Positions 1 to 12,900 of a stretch of 64,000 bases of DNA are shown here, piece by piece; the stretch's first letter is position 1; each line of letters opens with the position of its first letter. The stretch is from positions 34,222,229-34,286,228 of the forward strand of contig OX392533.1 of assembly GCA_947623455.1 (NCBI GenBank). The letters are read 5' to 3'. Below the pieces are notes generated by a model. That model made no database searches and was not told the DNA's origin. It saw nothing but the letters and a program-made list of their open reading frames with translations. The position numbers were made by a program, and so were the translations under genes. The DNA is from Mimachlamys varia. Lineage: Eukaryota > Mollusca > Bivalvia > Pectinida > Pectinidae.

Positions 1-813
1 GTGATATCATACAACGGAAATGGAATGTTATATCTATACATATTTACGTAAACAATCATTGTATTTAGAGCTAAAGAAACTTAAGAAATTCAAAACAGTG
101 TTCTACACTCACGTTTTTTTCCCGGTAGACAGCAGGACCACCTACAGAAAAAATCAGGTAGACCTGTACGATGTCAGGCGGACTAATGACGGGAGAAGAA
201 TTTTAGGGATGTTTTTAAATTTCTAGAAGCAATTTTAATGTCAAAACCTTTATCCTTGATTTTTTTCTGTTCTTTTTTTTCTGTTGTTTTTTGATAAACA
301 GATTTTAAATTAGACCATGCATTGATAGGGTAGTATTTTTATGAATTCGAGGCGAATACAAGACAAATCTTCAGTGGGATTTTTGTGATTATTTACTGAC
401 TAGTTTTGAAGGTGGTCTGCCGGACCACCATCTGGGCACTGCACTACTAGGAAAGACCGACATGATTTTAGGTAGACTCGGGCAAGCGGACAAGTTTTAG
501 TGTGGAAAACTGCAAAATATGAACCAACTCAGTTATGCAGAGGATGTACCAGTGCAATTATCACACTTAAGATTGTGGTATAAAACACCACTTGAAGTTT
601 GCTACACATCATTAAGTTTAACGGGCTTGTGTGTAGAATATGGTGGCACACATTTTACAATGTATTTTATTAATCGATAGCACCTGTCAACTCGCGTACC
701 GGGGAACCTTATAACAGAAGCCATATGATCCCTGGGTACATGTGTACCAACAGAACAGCAACGACCTTTACAGCGGTCACATTGTATTGTTTCCTCTCCA
801 GTAAGCGACTACC
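1..813. other. AT-rich intergenic stretch, no gene seen
   Basis: Stops interrupt every frame at short intervals and no family motif is visible. The one local structure is a perfect short hairpin at 411-429 (GGTGGTC / GACCACC, 5-base loop). The word GGTAGAC recurs near 124, 155 and 471, so this may be an eroded repeat. Confidence 0.5.
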
Positions 814-1205
814 TTAAAGGCCCAATATACGTAACTTTCGGCAAAACTTGAAGCGAAAATTAAGCCTCATAACTTATTACATTTATAGATTTGGTTAAGA
901 TTAGCTGATATCAGCAATATTCAAGATGAATTATTTCGCGTTTACCGGTACAGCAGCAGTTGAAACACGCTATTTGTAAACACGCGTCCATGTCGAACCA
1001 TCTTCTACCTTCGGTTTGTTGTTGAAGTGGGCCCCACCTGAATCATTTTCAATTCTTTGGATTTTTTTGTCCAGAGTTTCTTGTTAGTTATCGCTCAAGT
1101 TTACTTCGTTTTAGGCTTATTTTTGCATGGTTATCAACTGGATTTCTTTTTTAAATTTTCAGAATCACGAAAATTTCCCTGAAGTTACGTATATTGGGCC
1201 TTTAA
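814..1205. mobile_element. MITE with TTAA target duplication (Kolobok- or piggyBac-like)
   Basis: Inverted termini start AGGCCCAATATACGTAACTT at 818 and are mirrored, ending at 1201. Both ends are flanked by TTAA (814-817 and 1202-1205). No coding capacity is visible in the 384 bp between them. TTAA duplications are known for the piggyBac and Kolobok superfamilies; the AGG terminus fits Kolobok somewhat better, but that is inference. It is a non-autonomous copy with well preserved ends. Confidence 0.8.
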
Positions 1206-1624
1206 CGACCGTAGTTTAAGTTTAGTTTTTAAATAAAAACTATACTCTTTGAGTAGAATGGCCCCTTCTCTAGAATATCAAACTGTTTAGAAAATAGATA
1301 CACTATAAGCTAGTAGTGAAATACAGGTGAGACATTCTTGATAAAAACTTAGGGCTGGTATAAATCCTACTCCTTGATGATCGCAAACTCCATAGAGAAA
1401 ATGGTTTACGAGGAACTTTTGAGCAAGTTCTGCTCCCACAAGTGAAAAACATTTGAGAAATGTTGGATAAAAAATAGGGGCTGAAAACCAGTCTTCTCTT
1501 TGTGAATCGCAAATGCTATAGCGGCTATAGTCTATAGGAGGAATTTTTGTTCCCACGCCTACAGAATTTGAAATTGTTTGTGTGGACTGCAAAAAGATAA
1601 GTTATACCTTTCGTTCAGTATATA

Positions 1625-1855
1625 GAGGCTATTCAATGTTTTCCTGTTAAATATCAAATATATTTCACGAGTATGGCAGATTTTATGTTAGCACGCGTGA
1701 AAATATAATTAAAATCTGTCATACGAGTTAAATATATTTGATAATTATTGGGAAACCATTAATTTTTTTTATTACATTTTCGAAATTCCCAAAAGTCCTA
1801 TTTTATTTTTAAAATGTGCAGTTACAACTGATCGGGACGGAATACCTAAGGGTTA
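1625..1855. mobile_element. Foldback MITE, family A, copy 1
   Basis: It starts GAGGCTATTCAATG and contains facing arms of about 45 bp (about 1640-1688 and 1711-1758) built around ATATCAAATATATTT and its complement. The trailing part, ending GGGACGGAATACCTAAGG, recurs at 43.5 kb. Related copies or halves lie at 32606-32740, 42495-42530 and 43310-43525. No protein is encoded. Confidence 0.65.
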
Positions 1856-1859
1856 TAGA

Positions 1860-4074
1860 ATATTAATACGATACAGGATGAAGTTCTATTTTCTGTTCGA
1901 AATAGTAGAAATACAAAATATTAATAACATCAATAAGATATCTATTAATTTCCTTAATAATTTTTAATTTCTCTACTTTATATGATTTGATTTTAGAATA
2001 ACGAAAAAAATAGTACAGAAATAGCGCGCAATGATATCGAACCGAAACTTATAGCATCACTATAGTGATGATATATAATGTAAGTTTTATCATGTTTATA
2101 TTTTTCTGATATTTCACTGGTAAAAATGTAATAAATAGATATATATACTGTTCACTTATTCCAGTCTTTCCAGTGTTTATATTTACATAGTTACTTATCT
2201 GCACTAGTGTAGCTTTCACTCGACCTAATTGTTTTTGCGGTTATAACGTTTTTTTACACATAATTACACCATATGTGAGTTTGTGGGGAAAGGAATCCAT
2301 TTACCTACCAGGGTTATGTGTCGGAGAGGTAACACGTGGTATATTATGACGTCATTATCAGTCAGGTGTTATGAAGTTTGGCTGAATGCAACCTTCAACG
2401 CGTACACATGGCCGGACCCATACTATCGTTAAACAGGGCGCTTATATAAAGGCATAGAGACATGCAATTATTTTTTTCACAAGCAACATTCGGAACAGTC
2501 GGGTCAGGATTTTTGTGAATACACGTATCTATGTATTCTGGTTCTACAAAAGCGATGATTCCCCGAATTTCTTTGCACCAACTCGTCCCCACCAGACAAG
2601 ATGCACCTCCTCTTTGATTCAGAAACAGACTAATCTAGGGAATTTGATGCACGTAAAAAACACGTTAAAAAGACCGCCTCCTGTGATGTAAAATGTCTTG
2701 TAAATGTACGTGGTATGCTGCGATAATGTCAAACCGTCATAAAATGTTAATTTCAGCCAATTAAACTGTTTTGATGATATAAAAACCCATATTAATTCAT
2801 TAGATTCCGTAGCTATCTGTTTTGGGTTAAGATAACTCAACACAAGTCTGTAGCCAACAATAGTCTGTATACCAATAGAATGTGGTGTCAAGGTTTAGTA
2901 TGTACATGTAGTATCGGTTATCTATGAAAAGATATTTAGAATATTTTATGTGTCTACCTTTTTTCTTTAGATTTAACAAAATGATATTTTCCAGTGCACA
3001 AACTCTTATAGTCGTTTAGCTCCGTTGGAAAGTAGAACAGTAAGTCAATCTAATCACTCATTAATTCTCATGCTTTCCTATCATACTGTTTGTAGATGAA
3101 AGTATGACCCCCTCCCCTCCACCACCACCACCCAAGAATAATTAATATTTAGTATTTTGCTACGAAATGTAATATTCCTGTTATTGCCATAATACAATGT
3201 CATGATATAGATTTTGGAAAAAAAATGTTTTTGCAAAAATATGTTATAAATTGTATGACCATAAAACACATCAATTATAAATTTGTTTTCTGCTTTTTTT
3301 TTCTTTTATTATTTGTTTGAGAAATATCATTGACAATAATTTGAATAGTGTGCAAAGCATTGAATGCTTCCGACAGCCGTGATTGTGCCATTTTTGTCCC
3401 AGTAATGTTCGTTTCTGGCAGTCTCTTTTTTGTCGTTGTTGAGAATAGAATCAACAACGTCAAATGGAACATTTCTCTTCATTACCGACAATGTCAGCAT
3501 CAGCATAGGCAAATTGATTATAATATATATATATATTTACATTTGCGCTGCAACCCACTATATGAACATTACCAGCAAAAATGCCTTTCATAAAAGTATG
3601 AAAGCAATGGTTCTCGAGACGTAGCACGTGGTTTCATTATGGCGCCATAGATTAAGCGTGTTCAATGAGAGTCTTGTCGCGCCCCTTTGATTAACATGGA
3701 GAATGCCCTTGCGTCAAACGCTCAAATGACTTATTTTTATCATTGGCGCCAAATTTATTCAAGCTGGGCTGTTCCACCCATGTTGTTTAAATGACGACAC
3801 ATATACAAACGCAGGTAATAAACTATCAATTGGAAAAAATATAAATGAAGTTAAGCAATTGTTCTATAGTACTAGTATATTGCTATGAAAGTTAAAAGAA
3901 TGACTTTCAATCCTTATATATTTTTTTATATTTGGTTTATTTTTCAGAGATTAAATATGTATTTACAACACATACTCACTTACATTCCTACTCACATACA
4001 TAATTATCTACCATTAGCAATACATCATTATCAACAGCATGGTTTAGCGCAATTTTCTCATCTTCGAACATCCA
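1860..4074. other. Intergenic, no gene seen
   Basis: Short frames exist on both strands but none carries recognisable protein motifs or splice-flanked exons. A CRE-like TGACGTCA word lies near 2347. A C-rich tract (CCACCACCACCACCC) lies near 3120 and T-rich runs near 3295. Nothing else stands out. Confidence 0.45.
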
Positions 4075-4300
4075 CATCGTCATCATCATCATCAAAAGAC
4101 AATAATCCTATCATCATCATCATCATCAGCATCACACCTCACGATCATCACCATCATCAAACGTTACAATAATCGTCATTATAAAAAAAAACGTCATTCT
4201 CTTCATCTTTACAATACCATCATCATCATGAAATAAATAATCGTCATCAAAGCATCAATAGTCAGCAGCAATATCATCATCATCAGGGCATAATAACTAT
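4075..4300 (+). repeat. Degenerate (ATC)n trinucleotide microsatellite
   Basis: Runs of CATCATCATCATC recur between 4075 and 4300, broken by CATCACC and CAGCAGCA variants. The open frame across part of it (Ser/Ile/His-rich) is a by-product of the trinucleotide repeat. Confidence 0.8.
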
Positions 4301-5496
4301 CATCATATATTGATTATAATATTGTGCCCTTAACTAGCTTTGTCAAAAAGGTCCCGAAGAGGGATTTTATTGTCTTCGTCACCCTCAAGTCTGGCAAGGA
4401 GGCAACTCAACTTCTTCATCAAATGTTCTATCTTTTAAAAAAACTGTTTTAAAAAAATGATATAGGAAGCGTAACGTTGAAAAATATACTGTAATACTGT
4501 AACCTTAAAAAAAACAGACAACGCAAAAAGTGACGACGTCAAAGACCACCATGTTTGGCGCGGTATTTTGTAATCAAATTTCTGTTTGGTTAAAGTTGTT
4601 TATATGTGAAATTTATGCATATGATTGTGTTGTTAACAAAACCATTCGATTTTTGTCATATTTAATACGAAATCATTGTATAAGACCTATGTCTTATATA
4701 TATATGCAAATGCACACATTTTTTTCGGTATATACTGTATAACCCTTAAAACAATTGTGGTCATTCCTTAAATAAACAAGAAAAACATGAAAATGTTCCA
4801 ATTAAGGTATCACAAACGAAAGTCAATATCTTAAGTGATTAATATGCTCTCATTAGGTTTTGTGATGCGAATTACACAGCATTCTTTATTTGCTATTGCA
4901 AGTTATTTCAATCATGTTGTATCTGTTTATTTTTTTATTAATCAATTCGTCGACATTTAAGTTAACGATTCCTAAAAAAAATCTTCAAACATGTAAAATA
5001 ATTCGATCACTCAAAACAAGAACAACTATACACAACTGGTATTTATGGTTGTACAAACTTCCATAACTTCACTTTTCGGATTTTCTATTGCGCCTTGTCT
5101 TATATGTGGTTCATTGGTACTGCTTTATGTCCTCGGCGACTTCTTGATAAACGACTAGTGACACAAATGTACTTAACAAATGTTACCTTGTGGATATAGC
5201 GTCCTGTTGATAGCAAAGGTCATTAAAGTTTGCTACCCTGATACAACGGTATATTCTAGCAACGGATAAAATCTATACTACAGACGTTTTTAAACAAGTA
5301 CTGGATATACATGTATCATTGCATGTGTGTATACGAGATTTTTATTCTTATCAACACACATGTCACATACACGTGTTGCCTATGTACATACATATTTTTG
5401 TATCACATCGATTTTGTATGATAAATGAGTGTTGCAATTAACTGTGAAAGATGACGTAACACACACATATGCTGCACCTTTTATATTTAGTAATAG
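4301..5496. other. Intergenic, no gene seen
   Basis: AT-rich sequence with no convincing exon, RNA gene or repeat family recognised. Confidence 0.4.
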
Positions 5497-5770
5497 ATAC
5501 AGTATGCCGAAAAAATAAATTAACTGCATCATACAGCTGTTTCGTCCTCCTAGGACTCTTCAGTGATGCTAGGGGCCAAAAGGTAGGAATCCAAAATTTC
5601 TAAACTAAATGTAGACGCAAAACGGTCAGGTGCGTAAACCCCTTTGATTTATGAGTTTTAGAAGTAAAATTAAACTAGATCTGTATAATTTCAAATCGTG
5701 TACTACGAAAATGTGTATATTATGTACCGTGTCACTACTCAAATGAGATTGAAAGTAATTGCTTATTCAT
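5497..5770 (+). repeat. Dispersed repeat family B, copy 1
   Basis: The block holding CAGCTGTTTCGTCCT, GGGGCCAAAAGGTAGG, AATCCAAAATTTCTAAAC and TTTCAAATCGTGTACTACGA recurs in the same order at 48665-48880 (plus) and inverted at 40965-41175. No coding frame and no clear terminal repeats are seen, so it could be an old SINE or DNA-element relic. Confidence 0.65.
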
Positions 5771-6388
5771 GAACTTAATTAATATCTACTATTATTTACC
5801 TTGCACAGATGATAGCTATAAAACTCCTCTGCACAATGTGTGTTATTTAAGCAATGAATGTTTTAGCAAATGCTGTTACAGTCATATAACACACATTGCT
5901 ATTGATTAAAAACTTAATGTAACACACAAATGAATATCGAAAACTATGGCAACCAATAAGTCATTGCATTTACATTTCGCATTGTTTATGTCTAGAACTT
6001 GAAATCAAGTTTAGATGAGGATTAATATATCATGTATGACTTTTAATACTATAATCCGCCGTGTGTGAAGCTTTTATCAACTTACAACCTGTAACGACGG
6101 CAAATACAAAACTTTCTTAGATATTTATTATAACAATTGTCCGTGTCGGTTTTATAATAGCGTTATTGCTCATCTCGTAAACACTGACCACAGGTAAGTG
6201 GTGTCTGTACAATTTGCAACACATTTCACGCAACCTGAAATGATTTACCTACATTCCAAAACAAATGCTCATACGAAAGTTATTATTACTTGCAGAATAT
6301 TTGTAAACTCTTTTCATGAAATCATTTAGGTCAAAGAGATCAAGAAAATGACAAGACGCAGAACCAAGTCACTAGAACGATGTTTACA

Positions 6389-6450
6389 TGCGCATGCGCG
6401 CGATAGGTATCATGTTTCTGAAGACAAGAGTTCTTAAAGAGACTTCCGGT
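6389..6450. promoter_or_regulatory. Candidate promoter core: NRF1 palindrome plus ETS site
   Basis: TGCGCATGCGCG (6389-6400) matches the NRF1/alpha-Pal consensus. GACTTCCGGT (6441-6450) contains an ETS core (ACTTCCGG). The two lie within about 60 bp in an otherwise CpG-poor AT-rich region. In animals this pair is typical of TATA-less housekeeping promoters. No coding exon is seen next to it, so a non-coding first exon or a chance match are both possible. Confidence 0.3.
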
Positions 6451-6459
6451 GGAGCGAGA

Positions 6460-7239
6460 CTTAGATATTGGGAAGTCTCGGTTGGAGAGTGGTATTGAAG
6501 GACTTGCAATCACTTGAGTATGTTAAGAACACTAATTGTAGCTTGTGTATATGTGGTTTTAATTAGAGCAAATTTAGTTTATAATTTGTATTTAATTACT
6601 TGCACCCTAATACCGATAAAAGCTTTTTTTCTACATTGCTGCTTATGTAAATGAACATACCTAATCTGTATCATGTTTAATCTTAAGTGATTTTACAATC
6701 AGTCTAAGACTGGAAATACTTTCAGTACAATTCTTGGTTCGGCAATCAAGGCTGAAAGGGAAACACTTCGGTTCCAATTTTTAAACGGAAATGACGTCAC
6801 ATTGTATAGTAGACGTTAGACGCCAAGGTCAGATCAAGGTATCGCCAAATAATTCGTTAAAGAAAACAAAAATGAATTTCTAAAAGAGAGAAATAAAAAA
6901 GTGCTTCGATTGATTAGGTAGATCGTTGTGTATTATTATGAAATTCAAGATTCCGAAGGTTTTGATGCGGTTTCTATTTTTTTATCGTCCCGTTTACATC
7001 TGATAGCATTAAATGCATGCCTCCATGTGTGTATGTTGTTCGTGCTAGGGTGTGTGTACACAGTATGTGTGTGGGCTGGAGACAGGGTGTGTTCGCCAAC
7101 CAACATAACACGCGCCCTCCCCAGCCTTACTCTACCTAAACACTACACCCCTTCCCGCCTTATCGTGCCAAAGCATGCCCCAAATGAACACGCCCTCCCA
7201 AACCGTATCGTCCCGTTTCATGACACGCAAACCCAAACC
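6460..7239. other. Intergenic lead-in to the 35-bp array
   Basis: No gene recognised. From about 7085 the plus strand turns pyrimidine-rich, with scattered ACATAACACGCCC words that look like degenerate forerunners of the array that follows. Confidence 0.45.
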
Positions 7240-9340
7240 TAATCTTGTTCTAACATAACAGGCCCTCTTAACCTTATCGTGCCCTAAAATCTCATGCACT
7301 CCAAAACCACATCTAGCGATCTCCCCCAGCGTTAAATGTCCTAACATAATACAATCTCCCCCACCGTATCGTGTCCTAACCTAATACAATCTCCCCCACC
7401 GTATCGTGACCTGATACAATCTCCCCCACCGTATCGTGACCTAACATAATACACTCTCCCCCAGCGCATCGTGTCCTAACCTAATACAATCTCCCCCACC
7501 GTATCGTGACCTAACATAATACAATCTCCCCCACCGTATCGTGACCTAACATGATACAATCTCCCCCAGCGTTAAGTGCCCTAACCTAATACAATCTCCC
7601 CACCGTATCGTGACCTAACATAATACAATCTCCACCACCGTATCGTGTCCTAACATAATACAATCTCCCCCACCGCATCGTGACCTAACATAATACAATC
7701 TCCACCACCGTATCGTGACCTAACATAATACAATCTCCCCCAGCGTATCGTGTCCTAACCTAATACAATCTCCCCCAGCGTATCGTGTCCTAACGTAATA
7801 CAATCTCCCCCAGCGTATCGTGTCCTAACGTAATACAATCTCCCCCACCTTATCGTGTCCTAACCTAATACAATCTCCCCCACCGTATCGTGTCCTAACA
7901 TAATACGATCTCCCCACCGTATAGTGCCCTAACATAATACGATCTCCCCCACCGTGTCGTGTCCTAACATAATACGATCTCCCCACCGTATAGTGCCCTA
8001 ACATAATACGATCTCCCCACCGTATAATGCCCTAACATAATACGATCTCCCCACCGTATAGTGCCCTAACATAATACAATCCCCCCCACCGTGTCGTGTC
8101 CTAACATAATACGATATCCCCCATCGTATCGTGACCTAACATAATACGATCTCCCCCATCGTATCGTGACCTAACATAATACGATATCCCCCATCGTATC
8201 GTGACCTAACATAATACGATATCCCCCATCGTATCGTGACCTAACATAATACGATCTCCCCCATCGTATCGTGACCTAACATAATACGATCTCCCCACCG
8301 TATAGTGCCCTAACATAATACGATCTCCCCCACCGTGTCGTGTCCTAACATAATACGATCTCCCCCACCGTGTCGTGTCCTAACATAATACAATATCCCC
8401 CACCGTATCGTGTCCTAACCTAATACGATATCCCCCATCGTATCGTGACCTAACATAATACGATCTCCCCCATCGTATCGTGACCTAACATAATACGATC
8501 TCCTCCACCGTATCGTGACCTAACATAATACGATCTCCCCACCGTATAATGCCCTAACATAATACAATATCCCCCACCGTATCGTGCCCTAACAGCACAC
8601 GATCTCCCCCAGCGTAAAGTTCCCTAACATAATACGATCTCCTCCACCGTATCGTGCTCTTACATAATACGATCTCCCCCACCGTGTCGTGTCCTTACAT
8701 AATACGATCTCCTCCACCGTATCGTGACCTAACATACATAATGTTATACGATCTCCCCCACCGTATCGTGTCCTCACATAATACGATCTCCCCCACCGTA
8801 TGGTGCCCTTACATAACACGATCTCCCCCAGCGTAAAGTGCCCTAGCATAATTCGATCTCATCCACCGTATCGTGCTCTAACATAATACGATCTTCTCCA
8901 CCGTATCATGACCTAACATAATACAATATCCCCCACCGTATCATGACCAAACATAACACGATCTCCCCCACCGTATCTTGCTCTAACATAATATGATATC
9001 CTCCACCGTATCGTGTCCTCACATAATACGATCTCCTCCACCGTATGGTGCCCTAACATAACACGATCTCCTCCACCGTATCTTGCTCTAACATAATATG
9101 ATATCCTCCACCTTATCGTGTCCTCACATAATACGATCTCCTCCACCGTATGGCGCCCTAACATAATACGATCTCCAAAACCGTATGGTGCCCTAACGTA
9201 AAACGATCACCCTTATCGTATGGTGCCCTAACATAATACGATCTCCCCTACCGTATTGTGCTCTAACATAACACGATCTCCTCGCCGTATCTTGCTCTAA
9301 CATAATGTGATCTCCCCCACCGTAACATAACACTCCCTCC
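7240..9340 (+). repeat. 35-bp minisatellite array, about 60 copies
   Basis: The unit is 35 bp and built from CTAACATAATACGAT, CTCCCCCACCG and TATCGTGTC. Spacing was checked at 7441/7476. Variants differ at CGATCT/CAATCT, CACCG/CAGCG and GTGTCC/GTGACC, and blocks of like variants cluster, as expected from unequal exchange. The plus strand is C-rich and G-poor. Short frames of up to about 86 codons across it are by-products of the repeat. Confidence 0.93.
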
Positions 9341-9920
9341 TCAATATGATTGTGATCTAGCATAACACGCCATTCAAAGCTTTACTCTAACCATACATAA
9401 CAAGTCCTCCTACGCCTAAATACGACCATACATGAAATGCTCTCTTACATCTTATCATTTGTAAACGTAAGCATAACACGTGCCTTCCTCCGCCTTATTC
9501 CGCACTAGCATAACCGATAATAAACACCACCACCCCACGCCCTACTTCGCCCTTACACACATTCTTCCGCACCACTATCATACGCCCTCTCTTGCCTTAT
9601 TCCATCCTAACATTTTACGCCCACCTAAGCTTTAAACACCCTAATATTACACGCCTTTCAAAGCCTACTCCGCCTTTCCACCTCTCGCCTTTTTCACACC
9701 TTATCCCGCACGCGAACAGTATACATGTACGCCTTTACCGCCTTATATCACCCTTACATTACACGTTCGACAACGCCTTATTCGCCCTTCCCCGCTCACC
9801 TTCACACCTTATCCCGCCTTACACCACCCTTACATTACACGTTCGACAACGCCTTATTCGCCCTTCCGCCGCTCCCCTTCTCACGCCTTATTCCGCCTTA
9901 AAATATCACGCCTTTATCCT
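9341..9920 (+). repeat. Degenerate pyrimidine-rich flank of the 35-bp array
   Basis: Words such as CATAACACGCC, CGCCTTATTCCGC and CCCTTACA recur without fixed spacing, keeping the C/T-rich bias of the array. A near-exact local duplication (ACATTACACGTTCGACAACG) occurs near 9757 and 9832. I read it as an older, decayed edge of the array. Confidence 0.6.
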
Positions 9921-12900
9921 TTTACTGTATTTTTGAAATTGTAAAGAGTTTGTATGTTAGTCTGGTTACCATCCAAAACTCCGACGTATACATATACCTC
10001 CAACCTTCACACGTGGTTCTATTAATTACACGTCATGTCGGGAACATTAGATCTACAAACTAAAACATCGCTTATCTGTTTAACATGGTACCCCATGTAG
10101 CTATGATCACACAGTTTTAGCAGGCTAAATATCTATCTGCCTTACTATATAGCCAGTCGGTATGGGTATTCACATTATAAACAAACATCAAACAGTCTAA
10201 CTGTACAGTAGCATTAAACAACAATTAATGACGAAATAAGGATTATATTCTATTAAAAATAAGACGTGTGTTGAAGAGAATTTTTAAAAACTAATTCTTC
10301 GTTTTCGTTTTTAGACAGATAATGCAAAGAACTATTTACACATTTCGACATTCTTGCAGTAATACTCTAAAAATATGTATGTTGATGCAGCACTCAAATC
10401 TTAGCCCGTAATCAAATTGAAACACTTGCTATAGAAAGCAATACATGTATACATAAGCTGAAAGTAGCGCAATTATACTTCCGCAAATTGCTTTCAGCGC
10501 AGCAACCGTTAAAATAGTATGTACGTTTGCAGTAAATATACATGTAACGACTTAGGGAATTATTCCACCTCAATGCTGAATCGGTCACTTGCAATACTTG
10601 CTATAGAAATAATTTCATTCGTGCAATCCTAGTTTACCGGAATGCTGTTGCTTTCAGTGCACCTATTGCTAAAATAAGATTACCGCTAAACTGTGTACGC
10701 TTGAAGTAACTAAAACGTTGAAACGATGCTAACCTAATGATGAATGAAATACGCACTTGTGCGATTTTTCCTTTCATACAGCAAACACTGTATAATACTT
10801 TATAGATGCCACTTGTGGATACTGTAGACCAATGCTCCAAACACAAAGTATTATTACACAAAAGTGAAGAATATTACAACTTATTATAAAATATGAAAGA
10901 AATGCATTTCAAGTGGACTTTGAATATTGAAATAACAGGAAAATGTATCTGGTAGTGCAGACAGCATGCACATTGAAGAAATTCATAGTAGACTTCCCCG
11001 GGATGCCCCTTTAAAGAGGTACAATTAGGGATGGTTCTGTTTTTTTTTTTTTTGCTGTATTCCTGTTTCGTACCATTGTGAAGCATATTTTTATTGGCGT
11101 ACATGTATGTCGTGTACGAGATGGTGAGGAATCGACCGACTTTTTCGGGTGCATCAAGGTTGAAAGTAGTGTAATCCTAATGTCGGTGTTTTATAACTTC
11201 TACTCTATTGGTATTATTAACATGAAGAAAATGTTCCGAAAATTAAAAGGTATGGGAAAATTTTAAGCTTCCTGCACCAGATGTGCCTCAAAAATGCATT
11301 TCATATTTACGTTGCTTGTTTGTAGAAGTATGTTGAATGAAAGTACATGTATATGAGTCATTTCCTTCCTCGAGCAATATTCTGACACTATCTCAATGCT
11401 AAATATGTTCTCAGTAATCTTCATATCCCAGAAATAAAGCCCAAACAAATACCTTTCTTGGCTGCTCTCTGGGATGGCTTAGCAATGTGCGAACCATATT
11501 ATACATTGGAATATGCTACTTACGCACGAACAATATAATTATAATGTTGGATTCATGTTCAGTTTTCTGGAAAAATTAATCATAATAAAACTTGCCATAC
11601 ACAAAACATGTTAAGTTTCTCTTATAAAATCTTGCACCGATCAACAATGGCGGACGAATTGACGGAAAAGTACCGAAAGGACAGAATAATTTACATTGTA
11701 GTGTTCCGAATGTATATCTGTTCCAATGCATTGACTAGCTCAGTATATATGTGCAAGAAGAATGGTTCTAACTAAAATTCAGCCATGGAAGACAAAGATA
11801 GCCCAATACGATAATGCATTTCTTACTATCACAGTAGCATGATGGTATCAAAAACCTTGTAAAGTTTCAACTCGATCAGATATCAATAACACTGTAAAAC
11901 ATGGTTTAATTCTCAAAAGTCTGGTCTGTTAGCCCCTACACAGCACAACCCTTTAATAAACCTACTCAAAATTAGTGTTATGTTTCGGAATGATTTGCAA
12001 TCCAATATCCTTGCAAGATTCTCCTCTGGGAGTTAAACAACTCAAACTCTCCTGATCACTATGATAGCGTGCTACTCAATCCGTCGCGGTGACTTGCCTC
12101 TCCCCAACGTCTTTACCATGATGGTTTAAAGAAAACTGTCTTAACTTCTGAAGTGGATAAATATGTTCACATCGAGATACCGTAATGCTGCACACGAGAT
12201 GTAGAAGATAAAACAATCAATGCAATTAGCTTAATGGTTCACGTTTAAGATAAAGACTTGCTAATTCTTGAAGAGTCTTGAGAAATCTGAACACTCTTGA
12301 AACAATCTATGTGAAATAAGGAATATCGAGGTTTGGGCGGTTTTTGAGTTGAAAGAAACCAATACGAGACGTGATTATCTTGATTACTGTCTGTATTACA
12401 CACAAACTTAATAAATATTGATAAATTAATAAGATAAATCGGAGAACATCGAAGCATTAGCGAAACCCTAACCCGAACTCAAAATCGATTAAAACCAGGG
12501 ACAAAATATTACGTAAGAAAAGACCAAACGGAGACTATTGAAAACGTCCAAGAGAATAAGATCATGTGTTGTTCCGGAAGAGTACGTCTCTTCTGCTTCA
12601 TCAATGGTGCCCACCATGTAAATCTAGTTGACTTCACAGTCAATGCCATGTCCTCAAAGTGAAAACTGAGGTGTCATTTATAGATATCCGCCTATATATC
12701 ATATAAAGATACAGAATTTGTTTCATTGAGACCAAAATGGCGACCGTAACACTTACTAATGATCTTCATCAACCACCAAGATATATTCAATACAATATAT
12801 AGACTATCTACCAGCCAGTCTTTCCGAAGAATTTCTTAACTGAATTTAACTACTAGCTTATCGCCCCTTAGTTTATAGCTTAATTAGACGTACAGGGGAT

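Noticed and set aside
1287..1592. 101-codon minus-strand frame
   Set aside because: No motif, no splice context, and another overlapping open frame; treated as chance.
7240..9340. CRISPR-like regularly spaced repeat
   Set aside because: The repeats abut with no unique spacers, and the setting is animal nuclear DNA.
11648..11779. Possible gene start ATGGCGGACGAATTG
   Set aside because: The frame closes after 43 codons and the surrounding sequence resembles a common mollusc repeat.
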